64,000 nucleotides of DNA from Caulobacter segnis (GCF_023935105.1 NZ_CP096040.1:1116001-1180000); one strand, 5' to 3'. Positions 15,909-24,645 are shown, counted from the stretch's first letter. Numbers and translations: made by a program. Notes: a model not told the origin generated them from the sequence alone.

Positions 15909-16784
15909 ATGCCCCCCGAAAAAAGTTCAGAGCAGAATTTCCTCGCCGACAGGTTCGAAGCCGACCGGACCCGTCTGCGCGGCGTGGCCTATCGCATGCT
16001 GGGCTCGCTGCCCGAGGCGGAGGACGCGGTGCAGGAGGCCTGGCTGCGCTTGGCGCGGGCCGACACCAGCGGCGTCGACAACCTGTCGGCCTGGCTGACC
16101 ACCGTGACCTCGCGCGTGTGCCTGGACATGCTGCGGTCCCGGAAGTCGCGCCGCGAGGACGCGCTCCTTGAAGGCGGACCCGAGCCGTCGGTCAGCGGCG
16201 AGGAGGCGATCGAGCGCGAGACCATCCTGGCCGATTCCGTCGGCCTGGCCCTGCTGGTCGTGCTGCAGGCCCTTCAGCCCGCCGAGCGCATCGCCTTCGT
16301 GCTGCACGATCTGTTCGACATGCCGTTCGAGCAGATCGCCCCGATCGTCGAGCGCACGCCCGACGCCGCCCGCCAGCTGGCCAGCCGGGCTCGGCGTCGG
16401 GTGCGCGGCGGCCCCGCGCCGCTGGATGCGGCCCAGACCGCCCAGAAGAGCGTGGTCGACGCCTTCCTGCTGGCGTCGCGCACCGGCGATCTTGCGGGGC
16501 TGATGGCGGTGCTGTCGCCGGACGTCGTGGTCCGGTCCGACCTGCTGGGCGGCGGCGGTCAGGTTCGCGAACTGCGCGGCGCCGAGAAGGTCGCCAACTT
16601 CTACAACGGCCTGGCCCAGACGGCGCGCACGGCGCTGGTCGACGGCGCGATCGGGGCGGTCGTGGCCCCGCTGGGCCAACTGACCCGCGTGCTCGACATT
16701 CGCGTGGAGAACGGCCTGATCGTCGAGATCTTCGTCGCCGGCGATGTCGAACGCCTGGCTGGCGTCGAAGTGTCGATGGTCTAG
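15909..16784 (+). CDS. ECF sigma factor with fused SnoaL-like C-terminal domain (ECF41-like)
   Basis: A 291-residue alternative sigma factor. Sigma region 2 at about residues 15-80 (RLRGVAYRMLGSLPEAEDAV), region 4 at about 110-165 (LQPAERIAFVLHDLFDMPFE), then a SnoaL/NTF2-like domain to the end. In ECF41 proteins that extra domain controls activity in place of an anti-sigma factor. The linker WLPEPL and DGGGK signatures of ECF41 are not clear here (only GGPEP and SDLLGGGGQV), so it may be a divergent branch or a neighbouring SnoaL-bearing group. Promoter matches face both this gene and the CMD gene. The ATG at 15909 is kept although GGAG is rather far upstream. It ends tail-to-tail with the next gene. 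Confidence 0.9.
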   Translation: MPPEKSSEQNFLADRFEADRTRLRGVAYRMLGSLPEAEDAVQEAWLRLARADTSGVDNLSAWLTTVTSRVCLDMLRSRKSRREDALLEGGPEPSVSGEEAIERETILADSVGLALLVVLQALQPAERIAFVLHDLFDMPFEQIAPIVERTPDAARQLASRARRRVRGGPAPLDAAQTAQKSVVDAFLLASRTGDLAGLMAVLSPDVVVRSDLLGGGGQVRELRGAEKVANFYNGLAQTARTALVDGAIGAVVAPLGQLTRVLDIRVENGLIVEIFVAGDVERLAGVEVSMV

Positions 16785-17089
16785 CGCAGCAGCAGCTGTC
16801 CGCGACGGTTCAGCTCGTCCTTGATCTTGCCGGCGGCCATGCCCAGCAGGCCGGGCAGGGAGATGTCCAGGCGGGCGTGATCCTCCAGCACCTGGACGAC
16901 GCCGGTGATGGTCGAGCCCATGGCCACGGCCGAGAAGTTCAGCACGTCGCCGGCCCAGCTCTGGGTGAAGCGGCTGGCGTCGCCGCCGGGGATCTGGCCG
17001 GCCAGCTGCGACAGGCCCTCCTCCAGGCGGCGCTTGGCCTCGGCCGCGCCCAGCTGGTGGGGGATGTTGATGCTGACGGTCTTGGCCAT
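16781..17089 (-). CDS. Polyhydroxyalkanoate granule/system family protein
   Basis: A 102-residue protein matching the polyhydroxyalkanoic acid system (PHA_gran_rgn) family: MAKTVSINIPHQLGAAEAKR, a conserved GLSQLAGQI and FSAVAMGSTITGVVQV, ending in LPGLLGMAAGKIKDELNRRG. Members are associated with polyester storage granules, but the precise role is not settled. No PHA synthase or phasin is nearby. Its TAG stop shares bases with the TAG of the ECF sigma gene (CTAG at 16781-16784), so the two genes end in each other. Confidence 0.8.
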   Translation of the reverse strand: MAKTVSINIPHQLGAAEAKRRLEEGLSQLAGQIPGGDASRFTQSWAGDVLNFSAVAMGSTITGVVQVLEDHARLDISLPGLLGMAAGKIKDELNRRGQLLLR

Positions 17090-17205
17090 GGGATCCTCGA
17101 GAAAGACGCCCCGGCGAAACGCGGCCGACGCGGTCCGGGTTCTATACGTCCGTTTCTGGCGTATGCGAAGGCCAAGGTCGTCTCCATCAGATGAGGGACC
17201 CCGAC

Positions 17206-17427
17206 ATGACCGACTTCGCCATGACCCCGCCGTTCACCGCGCCGCGCCGTTCCGCCAAGTCGCGCTTCGTGCGTCCGGGCCGCCCCGGCGGCCTGTGGGG
17301 CGCGGCGCACTATGCCGGCGTGCTGCTGGTCTGGGCCGTGCTGTTCGTCGTCGACCGTCCGCTGGCCCTTAAGGTGATGGCCGAGCGCCGTGCCGACTCG
17401 CCGATCCCGCGCCACTGGGGGTGGTGA
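17206..17427 (+). CDS. Small membrane protein, hypothetical
   Basis: A 73-residue protein I do not recognise. Basic, proline-rich N terminus (TPPFTAPRRSAKSRFVRPGR), one clear transmembrane helix at about residues 31-50 (AAHYAGVLLVWAVLFVVD), then a short polar tail. ATG 17206 follows GAGGGACC at a normal distance; ATG 17191 has no such site. It is 44 bp upstream of the epimerase gene start and both may share a transcript. Confidence 0.6.
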   Translation: MTDFAMTPPFTAPRRSAKSRFVRPGRPGGLWGAAHYAGVLLVWAVLFVVDRPLALKVMAERRADSPIPRHWGW

Positions 17428-17471
17428 TCCGGGGCTGGCGGGACTTCGCGAAACGCGGCATGCCTGCGGAC

Positions 17472-18473
17472 ATGTCGATCGTCGCCTCCGCCCGCCCGGT
17501 CTCGCACCTGCTGAAGGCCCCGTTCCGCATCTCGCGCGGGGTCAAGACCGCCGCCGAGGTGATCGAGGTAAGCGCGCGGGCCGGCGGCCATGTCGGGCGT
17601 GGCGAGAGCGTGCCCTACGGCCGCTATGGCGAGACGGTCGACAGCGTCCTGGCCCAACTGGCGCCGGCCCTGGCGTCGGACGACGTCGAGGCCGCCTGCG
17701 CCGGCCTGCCGCCCGGCGCCGCGCGCAACGCCCTGGACCTGGCGCTGTGGGACCTGCGCGCCAAGCGCACCGGCGTCGGCGTCGCCCAGGCGACCAGCCT
17801 GCCGGTTCCGAGCGGACTGGTCACCGCCGTCACCGTCAGCCTGGATACGGTCGAAGCCATGGGTGCGGCCGCTCGCGCCGTGGCCGACGCGCCGCTGATC
17901 AAGATCAAGCTGTCGGCCGAGGACCCGGCCGCACGCCTGCGCGCCGTGGCCGCCGCCGCGCCCAATTCGCGCTTCATCGTCGACCCCAACGAGGGCTGGA
18001 CCTTCGCCATCCTGCGCGACTTGAAGCCCCTGCTGGCCGACTTGCCGATTGCCCTGGTCGAGCAACCGCTGCCGGCCGACGCCGACCACGACCTGGACGG
18101 CTGGGATCCGCCGTTCACGGTATGCGCCGACGAGAGCGTCCATGTCGGCGGCGACCTCGCCGCCCTGCGGGGCCGCTATCGGGCGGTGAACCTCAAGCTT
18201 GACAAGACCGGCGGCCTGACCGAGGCGGTGGCCATGCTGAAAGCGGCGCGTCGCCTGGGCTTCCAGGTGATGACCGGCTGCATGGTCGCCTCGTCCCTGG
18301 GCGTCGCGCCGGCGCTGCACCTGGGCGGGGCCAGCGACTTCGCCGACCTGGACGGGCCGTGGTGGCTGGCGATGGATCATCCCGGCGGCCTTAGGGTCGC
18401 GCGCGGCCGGATCACGCCGCCGAAGCCGGGGTTCTGGGGGGATGCGGTCGAAGCCGAGGGGCTTTGGTTGTAG
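17472..18473 (+). CDS. L-Ala-D/L-Glu epimerase (enolase superfamily dipeptide epimerase)
   Basis: A 333-residue dipeptide epimerase that interconverts L-Ala-D-Glu and L-Ala-L-Glu during recycling of murein peptides. The acid-base lysine motif is IKIKLS near residue 140; metal ligands are in IVDPNEGW, EQPL and ADES, and the second lysine is in NLKLDKTGG. Length and start were set by comparison from memory with E. coli YcjG: MSIVASARPVSHLLKAPF aligns with its first residues. The frame is open further upstream to GTG 17421/17424, which overlaps the previous gene, so a longer form is possible. Repeat B1 begins 5 bp after the stop. Confidence 0.9.
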   Translation: MSIVASARPVSHLLKAPFRISRGVKTAAEVIEVSARAGGHVGRGESVPYGRYGETVDSVLAQLAPALASDDVEAACAGLPPGAARNALDLALWDLRAKRTGVGVAQATSLPVPSGLVTAVTVSLDTVEAMGAAARAVADAPLIKIKLSAEDPAARLRAVAAAAPNSRFIVDPNEGWTFAILRDLKPLLADLPIALVEQPLPADADHDLDGWDPPFTVCADESVHVGGDLAALRGRYRAVNLKLDKTGGLTEAVAMLKAARRLGFQVMTGCMVASSLGVAPALHLGGASDFADLDGPWWLAMDHPGGLRVARGRITPPKPGFWGDAVEAEGLWL

Positions 18474-18478
18474 CCCCC

Positions 18479-18595
18479 AAATCCTCTCCCTAATGGGGGA
18501 GGTGGCGCGAAGCGCCGGAGGGGGAACTTGTCCTGGCCCGACCTCTTCCCCCTCCGTCGGCTGCGCCGATACCTCCCCCACTAGGGGGAGGATTT
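18479..18595. repeat. Family B palindromic intergenic element, copy B1 (divergent member)
   Basis: 117 bp with near-mirror ends AAATCCTCTCCCTA and TAGGGGGAGGATTT and inner GGGGGAGGT/ACCTCCCCC and GGAGGGGG/CCCCCTCC arms. It fits exactly between the convergent stops 18473 and 18595, and its last base is the first base of the HxlR stop (read on the plus strand). Confidence 0.75.
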
Positions 18596-19548
18596 CAGCT
18601 GGTCGCCCCGATCGCCGTATTCCCCACGTCCACCGCTCCGTCGCAGGCGCCGCAGCGCACCACAGGCTCCAGACGCGCGCCGCAGTGGTGCGTCAGGATT
18701 TCCGGACTTCCCTCGCTTCCCGCCAGCCATCGGTTCCCCCACGCCATCAGCGCCGCGATCAGCGGGAACAGGTCGCGGCCTTCGCGGGTCAGGCGGTACT
18801 CCCAGCGTTCCGGCCGGTCCTGATACCTCACCCGCTCCAGCACGCCGCGCGCGACCAGGCGGCCCAGGCGGTCGGTCTGGATGTTGCTGGCGACCTTCAG
18901 CTCGGCCTGGAAGTCCTTGAAGCGGCGCAGGCCGTAGAAGGCCGCGGCGATCAGGTGGGCGGTCCAGCGGTCGCCCAGCACCTCGATCCCGCGCTCCAAC
19001 ATCGGATGCAGGGCCGGGCCGCCGACGTCGTCATGGCTGGCGCGGCGCGAGTGGCGGGCTGGCGGGGCCGGCTCCAGCCCCGCGCCCGGGCCGGTTGACA
19101 GGGTGACGTCGCGCACCTTCACCGCCTCGCCGCAGGCCTTGCAGACCAGCACCGGCCTCAGCGGCTGGCCGCACGGCTCATGGACGATGCGGTGCGACGG
19201 ACAGTCGGGATCGAAACGCCAATGCATCTCCCAGCCCAGCAGCATCAGCGCCGAGTCGTAGAGGTCGCGGCCCATGGCCGTCAGCCGGTACTCGTGACGC
19301 GGCGGGCGATCCTGGTACGGGCGCCGCTCTAGGATCCCGGCCGCCTCCAGGCGCTTGAGCCGATCGGTCAGCAGCGAGCGGGCGATACCGGTCAGGTCGA
19401 CGAAGCCGTCGAACCGCTTGATCCCCATGAAGGCGGCGTAGAGCACCAGCAGCGTCCAGCGGTCGCCGATCAGGTTCAGCGCGCGGGCGGCTGAACTGCG
19501 TCTGACCAGGGACGGGGCCTTAGGCGCTTCGGCCTTCTGCGGGACCAT
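18595..19548 (-). CDS. Tandem HxlR-family regulator (two DNA-binding domains in one chain)
   Basis: A 317-residue protein with two complete HxlR (DUF24-type) winged helices: about residues 15-130 (ALNLIGDRWTLLVLYAAFMG) and 178-310 (GIEVLGDRWTAHLIAAAFYG). Each is followed by a CxxC-type tail, LVCKACGEAV and VVRCGACDGAV. HxlR proteins are normally single domains of about 110-150 residues that dimerise, so this looks like an internal duplication giving a built-in dimer. ATG 19548 is used; a TTG at 19584 would add 12 residues. Divergent from the thiolase gene at 19671, its probable target. Its stop codon touches repeat B1. Confidence 0.88.
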   Translation of the reverse strand: MVPQKAEAPKAPSLVRRSSAARALNLIGDRWTLLVLYAAFMGIKRFDGFVDLTGIARSLLTDRLKRLEAAGILERRPYQDRPPRHEYRLTAMGRDLYDSALMLLGWEMHWRFDPDCPSHRIVHEPCGQPLRPVLVCKACGEAVKVRDVTLSTGPGAGLEPAPPARHSRRASHDDVGGPALHPMLERGIEVLGDRWTAHLIAAAFYGLRRFKDFQAELKVASNIQTDRLGRLVARGVLERVRYQDRPERWEYRLTREGRDLFPLIAALMAWGNRWLAGSEGSPEILTHHCGARLEPVVRCGACDGAVDVGNTAIGATS

Positions 19549-19599
19549 GGCGGCTTGGTGGGCCGCTTCGGCTTGGCGAGTCAATGTTCGGCGAGGTCG

Positions 19600-19627
19600 T
19601 GGACATGGCGACAGTCGCTTGTATAAT
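19600..19627 (+). promoter_or_regulatory. Housekeeping-type promoter before the thiolase gene
   Basis: TGGACA (19600-19605), 16 bases, TATAAT (19622-19627). The -10 is a perfect consensus, rare in this GC-rich DNA, and the -35 differs from TTGACA by one base. Transcription would begin about 35-40 bases before the thiolase start. Confidence 0.65.
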
Positions 19628-19670
19628 CGGACTCACTAAGAAAGCGTCCATCTGGGGAGGAGGCGCGTCC

Positions 19671-20894
19671 ATGGTCTACGTGCTGGGCGGCTGGCAGAGC
19701 GATTTCGCCGCCAACTGGAGCCGCGAGGGCCGCGACCTGGCCGACGCCTTCGCCGAGGCCGTGGGGGAGGGGCTGGCGGCGGCCGGTCTCGACGTGGGGG
19801 ACGTCGAGACCGGCCATGTCGGCAACTTCGCCGCCGAGCTGTTCGCCGGCCAGGGTCTGCTGGGCGGCATGTTCGGCCTGGTTCATCCGACTTTTGACGG
19901 CCTGCCGACCGCCCGGCACGAGGCGGCTTGCGCCTCGGGCAGCGTGGCGATCCTGGCCGCGACGGCCGAGATCGAGGCCGGCCGCTACGATCTGGCCTGC
20001 GTGGTCGGCATCGAGCAGATGCGCAACGTTCCCGGCCAGACGGCGGCCCAGAACCTGGGCAGCGCCGCCTGGGCCGGCCACGAGTTCCAGGACGCCCGCT
20101 TCCTCTGGCCGCGCGCCTTTTCAGACCTCGCCGACGAGTACGACCGCCGCTATGGCCTCAAGTACGAGCACCTGATGGGCATCGCCGAGGTCAATTTCGC
20201 CAACGGCAAGCGCAATCCCAATGCCCAGACGCGCAGCTGGAACTTCGGCTCAGACGCCTTCACCGCCGACGACGTCGCCAATCCGGTGGTCGAGGGCCGC
20301 ACGCGCAAGCAGGACTGCGGCCAGGTCACCGATGGGACCGCCGTGGTGTTCCTGGCCTCGGAGCGGCGGGCGCGCGCCTATGCCGACAAGCGCGGGATCG
20401 CCCTGGACAGCATTCCGCGCATCAAGGGCTGGGGCCATCGCTCGGCGCCGATCAGCTACGCCCGCAAGGTCGAGGCCAGTCGGGATAGCGAGTACGTCTT
20501 CCCGCAGGTGCGCCGCGCCATCCTGGACGCCCGGAGCCGGGCGGGGATCGCGCCGGACGTGTCGGGGATCGACGCGGTCGAGACCCACGACTGCTTCACC
20601 GCCACCGAATACATGGCCATCGACCACCTGGGCCTGACCGCGCCGGGCGAGAGCTGGAAGGCGATCGAGGCGGGCGATATCGCCATGGGAGGCAAGCTGC
20701 CGATCAACCCCTCGGGCGGGCTGATTGGCACGGGGCATCCGGTCGGGGCCACGGGCGTGCGGATGCTGCTGGACGCCTGGAAACAGACCTCGGACCAGGC
20801 CGGCGACTACCAGGTCGAGGGAGCCAGGACCGTGCAGACCCTGAACATCGGCGGCTCGACCACGACGACGGTGAGCTTCGTGGTCGGGACTTGA
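19671..20894 (+). CDS. Thiolase-family acetyl-CoA acetyltransferase (SCP-x-like)
   Basis: A 407-residue thiolase of the SCP-x/nonspecific-lipid-transfer thiolase group. Nucleophilic Cys in HEAACASGS near residue 89; the second-half motifs are ETHDCFTATEY (His and Cys region) and NPSGGLIGTGHPVGATG. It would cleave or form 3-ketoacyl-CoA in fatty-acid or sterol-side-chain degradation; the chain length is not readable. The ATG at 19671 has GGGGAGGAGG upstream; the frame open from 19584 includes the promoter. It has no thiolase partner or DUF35 zinc protein next to it, unusual for this group. Divergent from the tandem HxlR gene. Confidence 0.9.
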   Translation: MVYVLGGWQSDFAANWSREGRDLADAFAEAVGEGLAAAGLDVGDVETGHVGNFAAELFAGQGLLGGMFGLVHPTFDGLPTARHEAACASGSVAILAATAEIEAGRYDLACVVGIEQMRNVPGQTAAQNLGSAAWAGHEFQDARFLWPRAFSDLADEYDRRYGLKYEHLMGIAEVNFANGKRNPNAQTRSWNFGSDAFTADDVANPVVEGRTRKQDCGQVTDGTAVVFLASERRARAYADKRGIALDSIPRIKGWGHRSAPISYARKVEASRDSEYVFPQVRRAILDARSRAGIAPDVSGIDAVETHDCFTATEYMAIDHLGLTAPGESWKAIEAGDIAMGGKLPINPSGGLIGTGHPVGATGVRMLLDAWKQTSDQAGDYQVEGARTVQTLNIGGSTTTTVSFVVGT

Positions 20895-20985
20895 GGGGCG
20901 GCTCACGCTCCTCCCCTCTGGGGGAGGAGAGATCCGCCATCGATCCTCGTCCGTATCTCCCGTGGCCCCGCTGCAAGGTTCGTTC

Positions 20986-21792
20986 ATGCCGCCCATCCTC
21001 GCCGTCCTCGCCATCAACGCCGCCGTCGCGGTCGTCGCCTTCCTGGCGCTGTGGGTCGTCAGTCTACGGATCAAGGACGTCAGCTTCATCGACGCCTGGT
21101 GGGGGCCCAGCATGGCGCTGCTGGCCTGGAGCACCCTGGCGCAGGCTCATCTGAGCCCGGGCGGGGTGACGCCGCATGGCCTGTTGTTGACCGGTCTCTG
21201 CACCCTGTGGGCGGCGCGGCTGGGCGGCTATCTGTTCTGGCGTTGGCGCCGGCACGGGGCCGACCGGCGCTATGTCTCGATGATCGCCCACGCCGAGAAG
21301 ACCCGCGGCTGGAGCTTCGCCAAGACGGCGTTGATCTTCGTGTTCGGCCTGCAGATGGTCCTGGGTTTCGTCGTCGCCCTGCCGGCGCAGCTGGGCCAGC
21401 AGGCCGGACCGCTGGGACCGCTGGCCTGGGGCGGTGCGGCGCTGGCCATCGTCGGCATCGCGTTCGAGACCATCGGCGACGCCCAGCTGACCGCCTTCAA
21501 GGCCGATCCCGCCAATGCCGGCAAGGTCATGGACCAGGGCCTGTGGCGCTACACCCGCCACCCGAACTATTTCGGCGACGCCTGCGTCTGGTGGGGCCTG
21601 TACCTGATCGCCGCCGAGACCGGCCTGGGCGCCTGGAGCCTGCCGGGACCGGTGCTGATCACCTTCCTGCTGACCAAGTGGAGCGGCGTGCCGACGACCG
21701 AGGGGCGGATGCGGAAGTCAAAGCCGGGTTATGCCGAGTACGTGGCGCGGACCAGCGGCTTCGTGCCGTGGTTTCCGAAGAAGGCGGCTTAG
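20986..21792 (+). CDS. DUF1295 integral membrane protein (steroid 5-alpha-reductase-like)
   Basis: A 268-residue membrane protein with about six transmembrane helices and the C-terminal signature RYTRHPNYFGD (about residue 190) and GYAEYVARTSGFVPWFPK of DUF1295, a group related to steroid 5-alpha-reductases and isoprenylcysteine methyltransferases. The enzymatic role is unknown. Start ATG 20986 follows GCAAGGTTC. It is 91 bp downstream of the thiolase gene; the gap holds a short stem, CTCCCCTCTGGGGGAG, that may be a worn repeat. The two may act on lipids together (inference). Repeat B2 begins at the base after its stop. Confidence 0.85.
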   Translation: MPPILAVLAINAAVAVVAFLALWVVSLRIKDVSFIDAWWGPSMALLAWSTLAQAHLSPGGVTPHGLLLTGLCTLWAARLGGYLFWRWRRHGADRRYVSMIAHAEKTRGWSFAKTALIFVFGLQMVLGFVVALPAQLGQQAGPLGPLAWGGAALAIVGIAFETIGDAQLTAFKADPANAGKVMDQGLWRYTRHPNYFGDACVWWGLYLIAAETGLGAWSLPGPVLITFLLTKWSGVPTTEGRMRKSKPGYAEYVARTSGFVPWFPKKAA

Positions 21793-21876
21793 CGCCCCCT
21801 CCGGCCCTCCGGGCCACCTCCCCCGTGAAACGGGGGAGGTGGATCGCTGCGGATACGCGGCGAGACGGAGGGGGCG
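21793..21876. repeat. Family B palindromic intergenic element, copy B2 (short)
   Basis: 84 bp from CGCCCCCTCC to GACGGAGGGGGCG, with the CACCTCCCCCGTGAAACGGG hairpin and GCGGATACGC. It starts directly after the DUF1295 stop (21792) and ends 2 bp from the DUF72 stop (21879). It lacks the second half seen in B3 and B4. Confidence 0.85.
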
Positions 21877-21878
21877 CT

Positions 21879-22634
21879 CTACGCCCCCAGCTTCTCGATC
21901 AGCGCTATCGCCGCCGCCGGATTGCGCACCTTGGCCCCGGCGATGAAATAGGCGAACACGTCGCCGCGACCCGCCCAGTCGCGGGCCTGCTTGACGATCC
22001 CGTCCAGCTCGTCAGAGCTCATGCCCGTCGGCTCGTCGGCCTTGCTGGACATCAGCCGGGCGTAGGTGAAGTCGGCGGTGGGCTGGTCGATGCAGGGCCA
22101 GGTCGGCTCCTCGTCGTCGACGGCGTAGACGATGGCCGCGCCGTACTTGGCGGCCAGGTCGTAGAACTCCTGGCAGGCGAAGGTCGGGTTACGGACCTCC
22201 AGCGCGTGGCGCAGGCGCACACCGCCGCGCTCCTTTGGCAGCAATTTCAGGAATCCCTCGAAATCAGCCGGATCGAACTTCTTCGTGCCCATGAACTGCC
22301 AGTTGATGGGACCCAGCTTGGGGCCCAGTTCTTCGAGCCCCTGGGACAGGAATTTCTCGAGCGAGTCGTTGTTCTCCGACAGCACCTTGCGGTTGGTGCA
22401 GTAGCGGCTGGCCTTGACCGCGAACACGAAGTCGTCGGGCGTCTCGTCGCGCCACTTCTGCCAGCTGTTGGGCTTGAAGGTCGAATAGTAGGTGCCGTTG
22501 ATCTCGATGCTGGTGACCTTGGACGACGCGTATTTCAGCTCGTCCTTCTGCTTGAGATCGTCGGGGTAGAAGGTCCCGCGCCAGGGTTCGAACGTCCAGC
22601 CGCCGATGCCCGTCCGGATCACGCCCTTGGCCAT
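21879..22634 (-). CDS. DUF72 family TIM-barrel protein
   Basis: A 251-residue DUF72 (YecE-like) protein, single TIM-barrel-like domain. Recognised from IRTGIGGWTFEPWRGTFYP at the start, EINGTYYSTFKP, FVFAVKASRY and the RLRHALEVRNPTF strand. The family has no settled function. The ATG at 22634 follows AGGAAGGGAACAAAC. Monocistronic on the minus strand, followed by repeat B2 and tail-to-tail with the DUF1295 gene. Confidence 0.88.
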   Translation of the reverse strand: MAKGVIRTGIGGWTFEPWRGTFYPDDLKQKDELKYASSKVTSIEINGTYYSTFKPNSWQKWRDETPDDFVFAVKASRYCTNRKVLSENNDSLEKFLSQGLEELGPKLGPINWQFMGTKKFDPADFEGFLKLLPKERGGVRLRHALEVRNPTFACQEFYDLAAKYGAAIVYAVDDEEPTWPCIDQPTADFTYARLMSSKADEPTGMSSDELDGIVKQARDWAGRGDVFAYFIAGAKVRNPAAAIALIEKLGA

Positions 22635-22708
22635 GTTTGTTCCCTTCCTGTTCACGGCGGAACTTAGGCGAGCGCGGACGCGGCGTCGAGGGGATTCGAC
22701 GCCGCTTT

Positions 22709-23074
22709 TCAGCCGGCGATCGGCTGGCCGAAGGTGATCCAGAAGCGGTTCAGATCGCGGATGATGAACTCGCGCATGCCGTACTCGGTGTCGTGCGGCG
22801 GCTGGAACACGTCGACCCGGTCCTTGAGGTCCTCGAACAGGGCGTCCAGGCCCTCGTCGACCCCGACATACAGGTCGACCTCGCGCCGGTGGGCCAGGGA
22901 CGGCAGGCCGCCTGTGCCGAACATCACCGCCCCGTCGCCCATCGTCAGCCGCGCCCAGCTCCAGACGCCGTCCACATTGTTGAAGCCGGTCAGCACGAAG
23001 CCGAGGTCGCGGTACCAGTCGGCGGCCGCGCGGACGTCGGGGACGTGGACCATCGGGGTGATCGAGCCGGGCAT
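22709..23074 (-). CDS. VOC family (glyoxalase/bleomycin-resistance-like) protein
   Basis: A 121-residue vicinal-oxygen-chelate fold protein: SITPMVHVPDVRAAADWYRD, FVLTGFNNVDGVWSWARLTM, VDLYVGVDEGLDALFEDL and MREFIIRDLNRFWITFGQP, two beta-alpha-beta-beta-beta modules. The classical metal ligands are only partly clear (His near the start, Glu in MREF), so it may be a binding protein rather than an enzyme. The ATG at 23074 follows CCGGAGGACACCC; the open frame to 23167 would read into repeat C2. It lies between DUF72 and sdaA on the same strand. Confidence 0.85.
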   Translation of the reverse strand: MPGSITPMVHVPDVRAAADWYRDLGFVLTGFNNVDGVWSWARLTMGDGAVMFGTGGLPSLAHRREVDLYVGVDEGLDALFEDLKDRVDVFQPPHDTEYGMREFIIRDLNRFWITFGQPIAG

Positions 23075-23126
23075 GGGTGTCCTCCGGAGGGGGAGCGTAA
23101 CGCGCTTGACGGGAGTCGCGCCAGCG

Positions 23127-23239
23127 CCACCCCCACCTGACCTGCTACGCAGGTCGTCCGCCCCCAAAGGCGGGCGGAAGGCGCGCGATCCTTCTTCCCC
23201 CTATGGGGGAGGAGGGCCGAAGGCCCGGAGGGGGCAAGT
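23127..23239. repeat. Family C palindromic intergenic element, copy C2
   Basis: About 113 bp, starting CACCCCCACCTGACC, with GGTCGTCCGCCCCC, the TTCTTCCCCCTATGGGGG stem and GGAGGGGGCAAG at the end. It ends 2 bp from the sdaA stop (23242) and is inverted relative to C1. Confidence 0.85.
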
Positions 23240-23241
23240 CC

Positions 23242-24645
23242 TCAGCACTCCACCCGGTTCACCGACAGCCCCACGGCCAGGCCGCCCATCGAGGTTTCCT
23301 TGTAGATCTCGTTCATGTCCTCGCCCGTGCGCTTCATGGTGGCGATGACCTTGTCGAGGCTGACCGAATGCTGGCCGTCGCCCAGCAAAGCCAGGCGGGC
23401 GGCGTCGATGGCCTTGATGGCGCCCATGGCGTTGCGCTCGATGCAGGGGATCTGGACCAGGCCGCCGATCGGGTCGCAGGTCAGGCCCAGATTGTGCTCC
23501 ATGCCGATCTCGGCGGCGTTCTCGATCTGGGCGTTGGTCCCGCCCAGCGCCGCCGCCAGCCCGGCGGCGGCCATCGAGCAGGCGACCCCGACCTCGCCCT
23601 GGCAGCCGACCTCGGCGCCGCTGATCGAGGCGTTGCGCTTGTAGAGCGCGCCGATCGCGGCCGCCGTCAGCAGGAAGGTCCTGATCTGCTCGGGCGTACC
23701 CTTGTAGAACCGGACGAAGAACCGCAGCACGGCCGGGATCAGCCCCGCCGCGCCGTTGGTCGGGGCGGTGACGACGCGGCCGCCGGCGGCGTTCTCCTCG
23801 TTGACCGCCATGGCCCACAGGTTGACGAAGTCCATGGCCGCCAGCGGGTCGCTCATCTGGCGCTCCATCCGGCCCTGGATGGTCTGGTGGATCTGGCGGG
23901 CGCGGCGCTTGACCGTCAGGCCGCCGGGCAGGACACCGTCCTGGCGCATGCCGCGATCGATGCAGGCCTCCATCGCCGCGAAGATGCGGTCGAGGCCGGC
24001 GTTCATCGCGCCCTCGTCCATGCGGGCCAGCTCGTTGGCGGCCATGACCCCGGCGATGCTGAGGCCCGCCTGCTCGGCGCGGTCCAGCAGGTCGGCGCTG
24101 CTCTCGAACGGGAAGGGGATGGCCGGGCCGTCCTCGGGCGGCGCGTTGCGGCCCATCTCGCTTTCCTCGCGCACGAAGCCGCCGCCGACCGAGAAATAGG
24201 TGCGCTCGGCCAGCACTTCACCTGCTGCGTCGAAGGCGGTGAAGGTCAGCCCGTTGGGGTGTTGCGGCAGGCGCTCGTGGCCCAGCCAGACGATGTCGCG
24301 GGCCTCGTCGAAGCCGATGGGGTGGTCGCCGCCCCCCATCTGACCGCCAAGCGATAGCGACTGGGTGGCCTGGACCTCCAGCAAGGCCGCCTCGCCGGCG
24401 TCGGGATCGAGCGTGGCGGGCACGAAGCCCATCAGCCCCAGGATCACCGCGCGATCGGTGGCGTGCCCGCGGCCGGTCAGGGCCAGTGAGGCGTAGAGGC
24501 GGATCTCGACCCGGGCCACGGCGGCCAGCTTGTCGGCGTCGCGCAGCCGCTGGAGGAACAGCCCGGCGGCCGTCATCGGCCCCATGGTGTGGCTGCTCGA
24601 CGGGCCGACGCCGAGTTTGAACAGGTCGAAGACGGAGGCGGTCAT
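23242..24645 (-). CDS. sdaA: L-serine dehydratase (iron-sulfur, single chain)
   Basis: A 467-residue single-chain L-serine ammonia-lyase, converting L-serine to pyruvate and ammonia with a [4Fe-4S] cluster. It starts with [20 protein letters not shown], the conserved beta-domain opening; the alpha-domain cluster cysteines are in [26 protein letters not shown]. The ATG at 24645 begins right at this motif; the upstream frame to 24678 has no family match. Nearby are a DSD1-type PLP enzyme (D-serine or D-threonine) and a threonine/serine dehydratase, so this region is probably used to degrade hydroxy amino acids. Confidence 0.95.
   Translation of the reverse strand: MTASVFDLFKLGVGPSSSHTMGPMTAAGLFLQRLRDADKLAAVARVEIRLYASLALTGRGHATDRAVILGLMGFVPATLDPDAGEAALLEVQATQSLSLGGQMGGGDHPIGFDEARDIVWLGHERLPQHPNGLTFTAFDAAGEVLAERTYFSVGGGFVREESEMGRNAPPEDGPAIPFPFESSADLLDRAEQAGLSIAGVMAANELARMDEGAMNAGLDRIFAAMEACIDRGMRQDGVLPGGLTVKRRARQIHQTIQGRMERQMSDPLAAMDFVNLWAMAVNEENAAGGRVVTAPTNGAAGLIPAVLRFFVRFYKGTPEQIRTFLLTAAAIGALYKRNASISGAEVGCQGEVGVACSMAAAGLAAALGGTNAQIENAAEIGMEHNLGLTCDPIGGLVQIPCIERNAMGAIKAIDAARLALLGDGQHSVSLDKVIATMKRTGEDMNEIYKETSMGGLAVGLSVNRVEC

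Noticed and set aside
20895..20985. Possible further repeat copy after the thiolase gene
   Set aside because: Only a short CTCCCCTCTGGGGGAG stem is visible; too little to assign to family B or C, so noted in the DUF1295 entry only.
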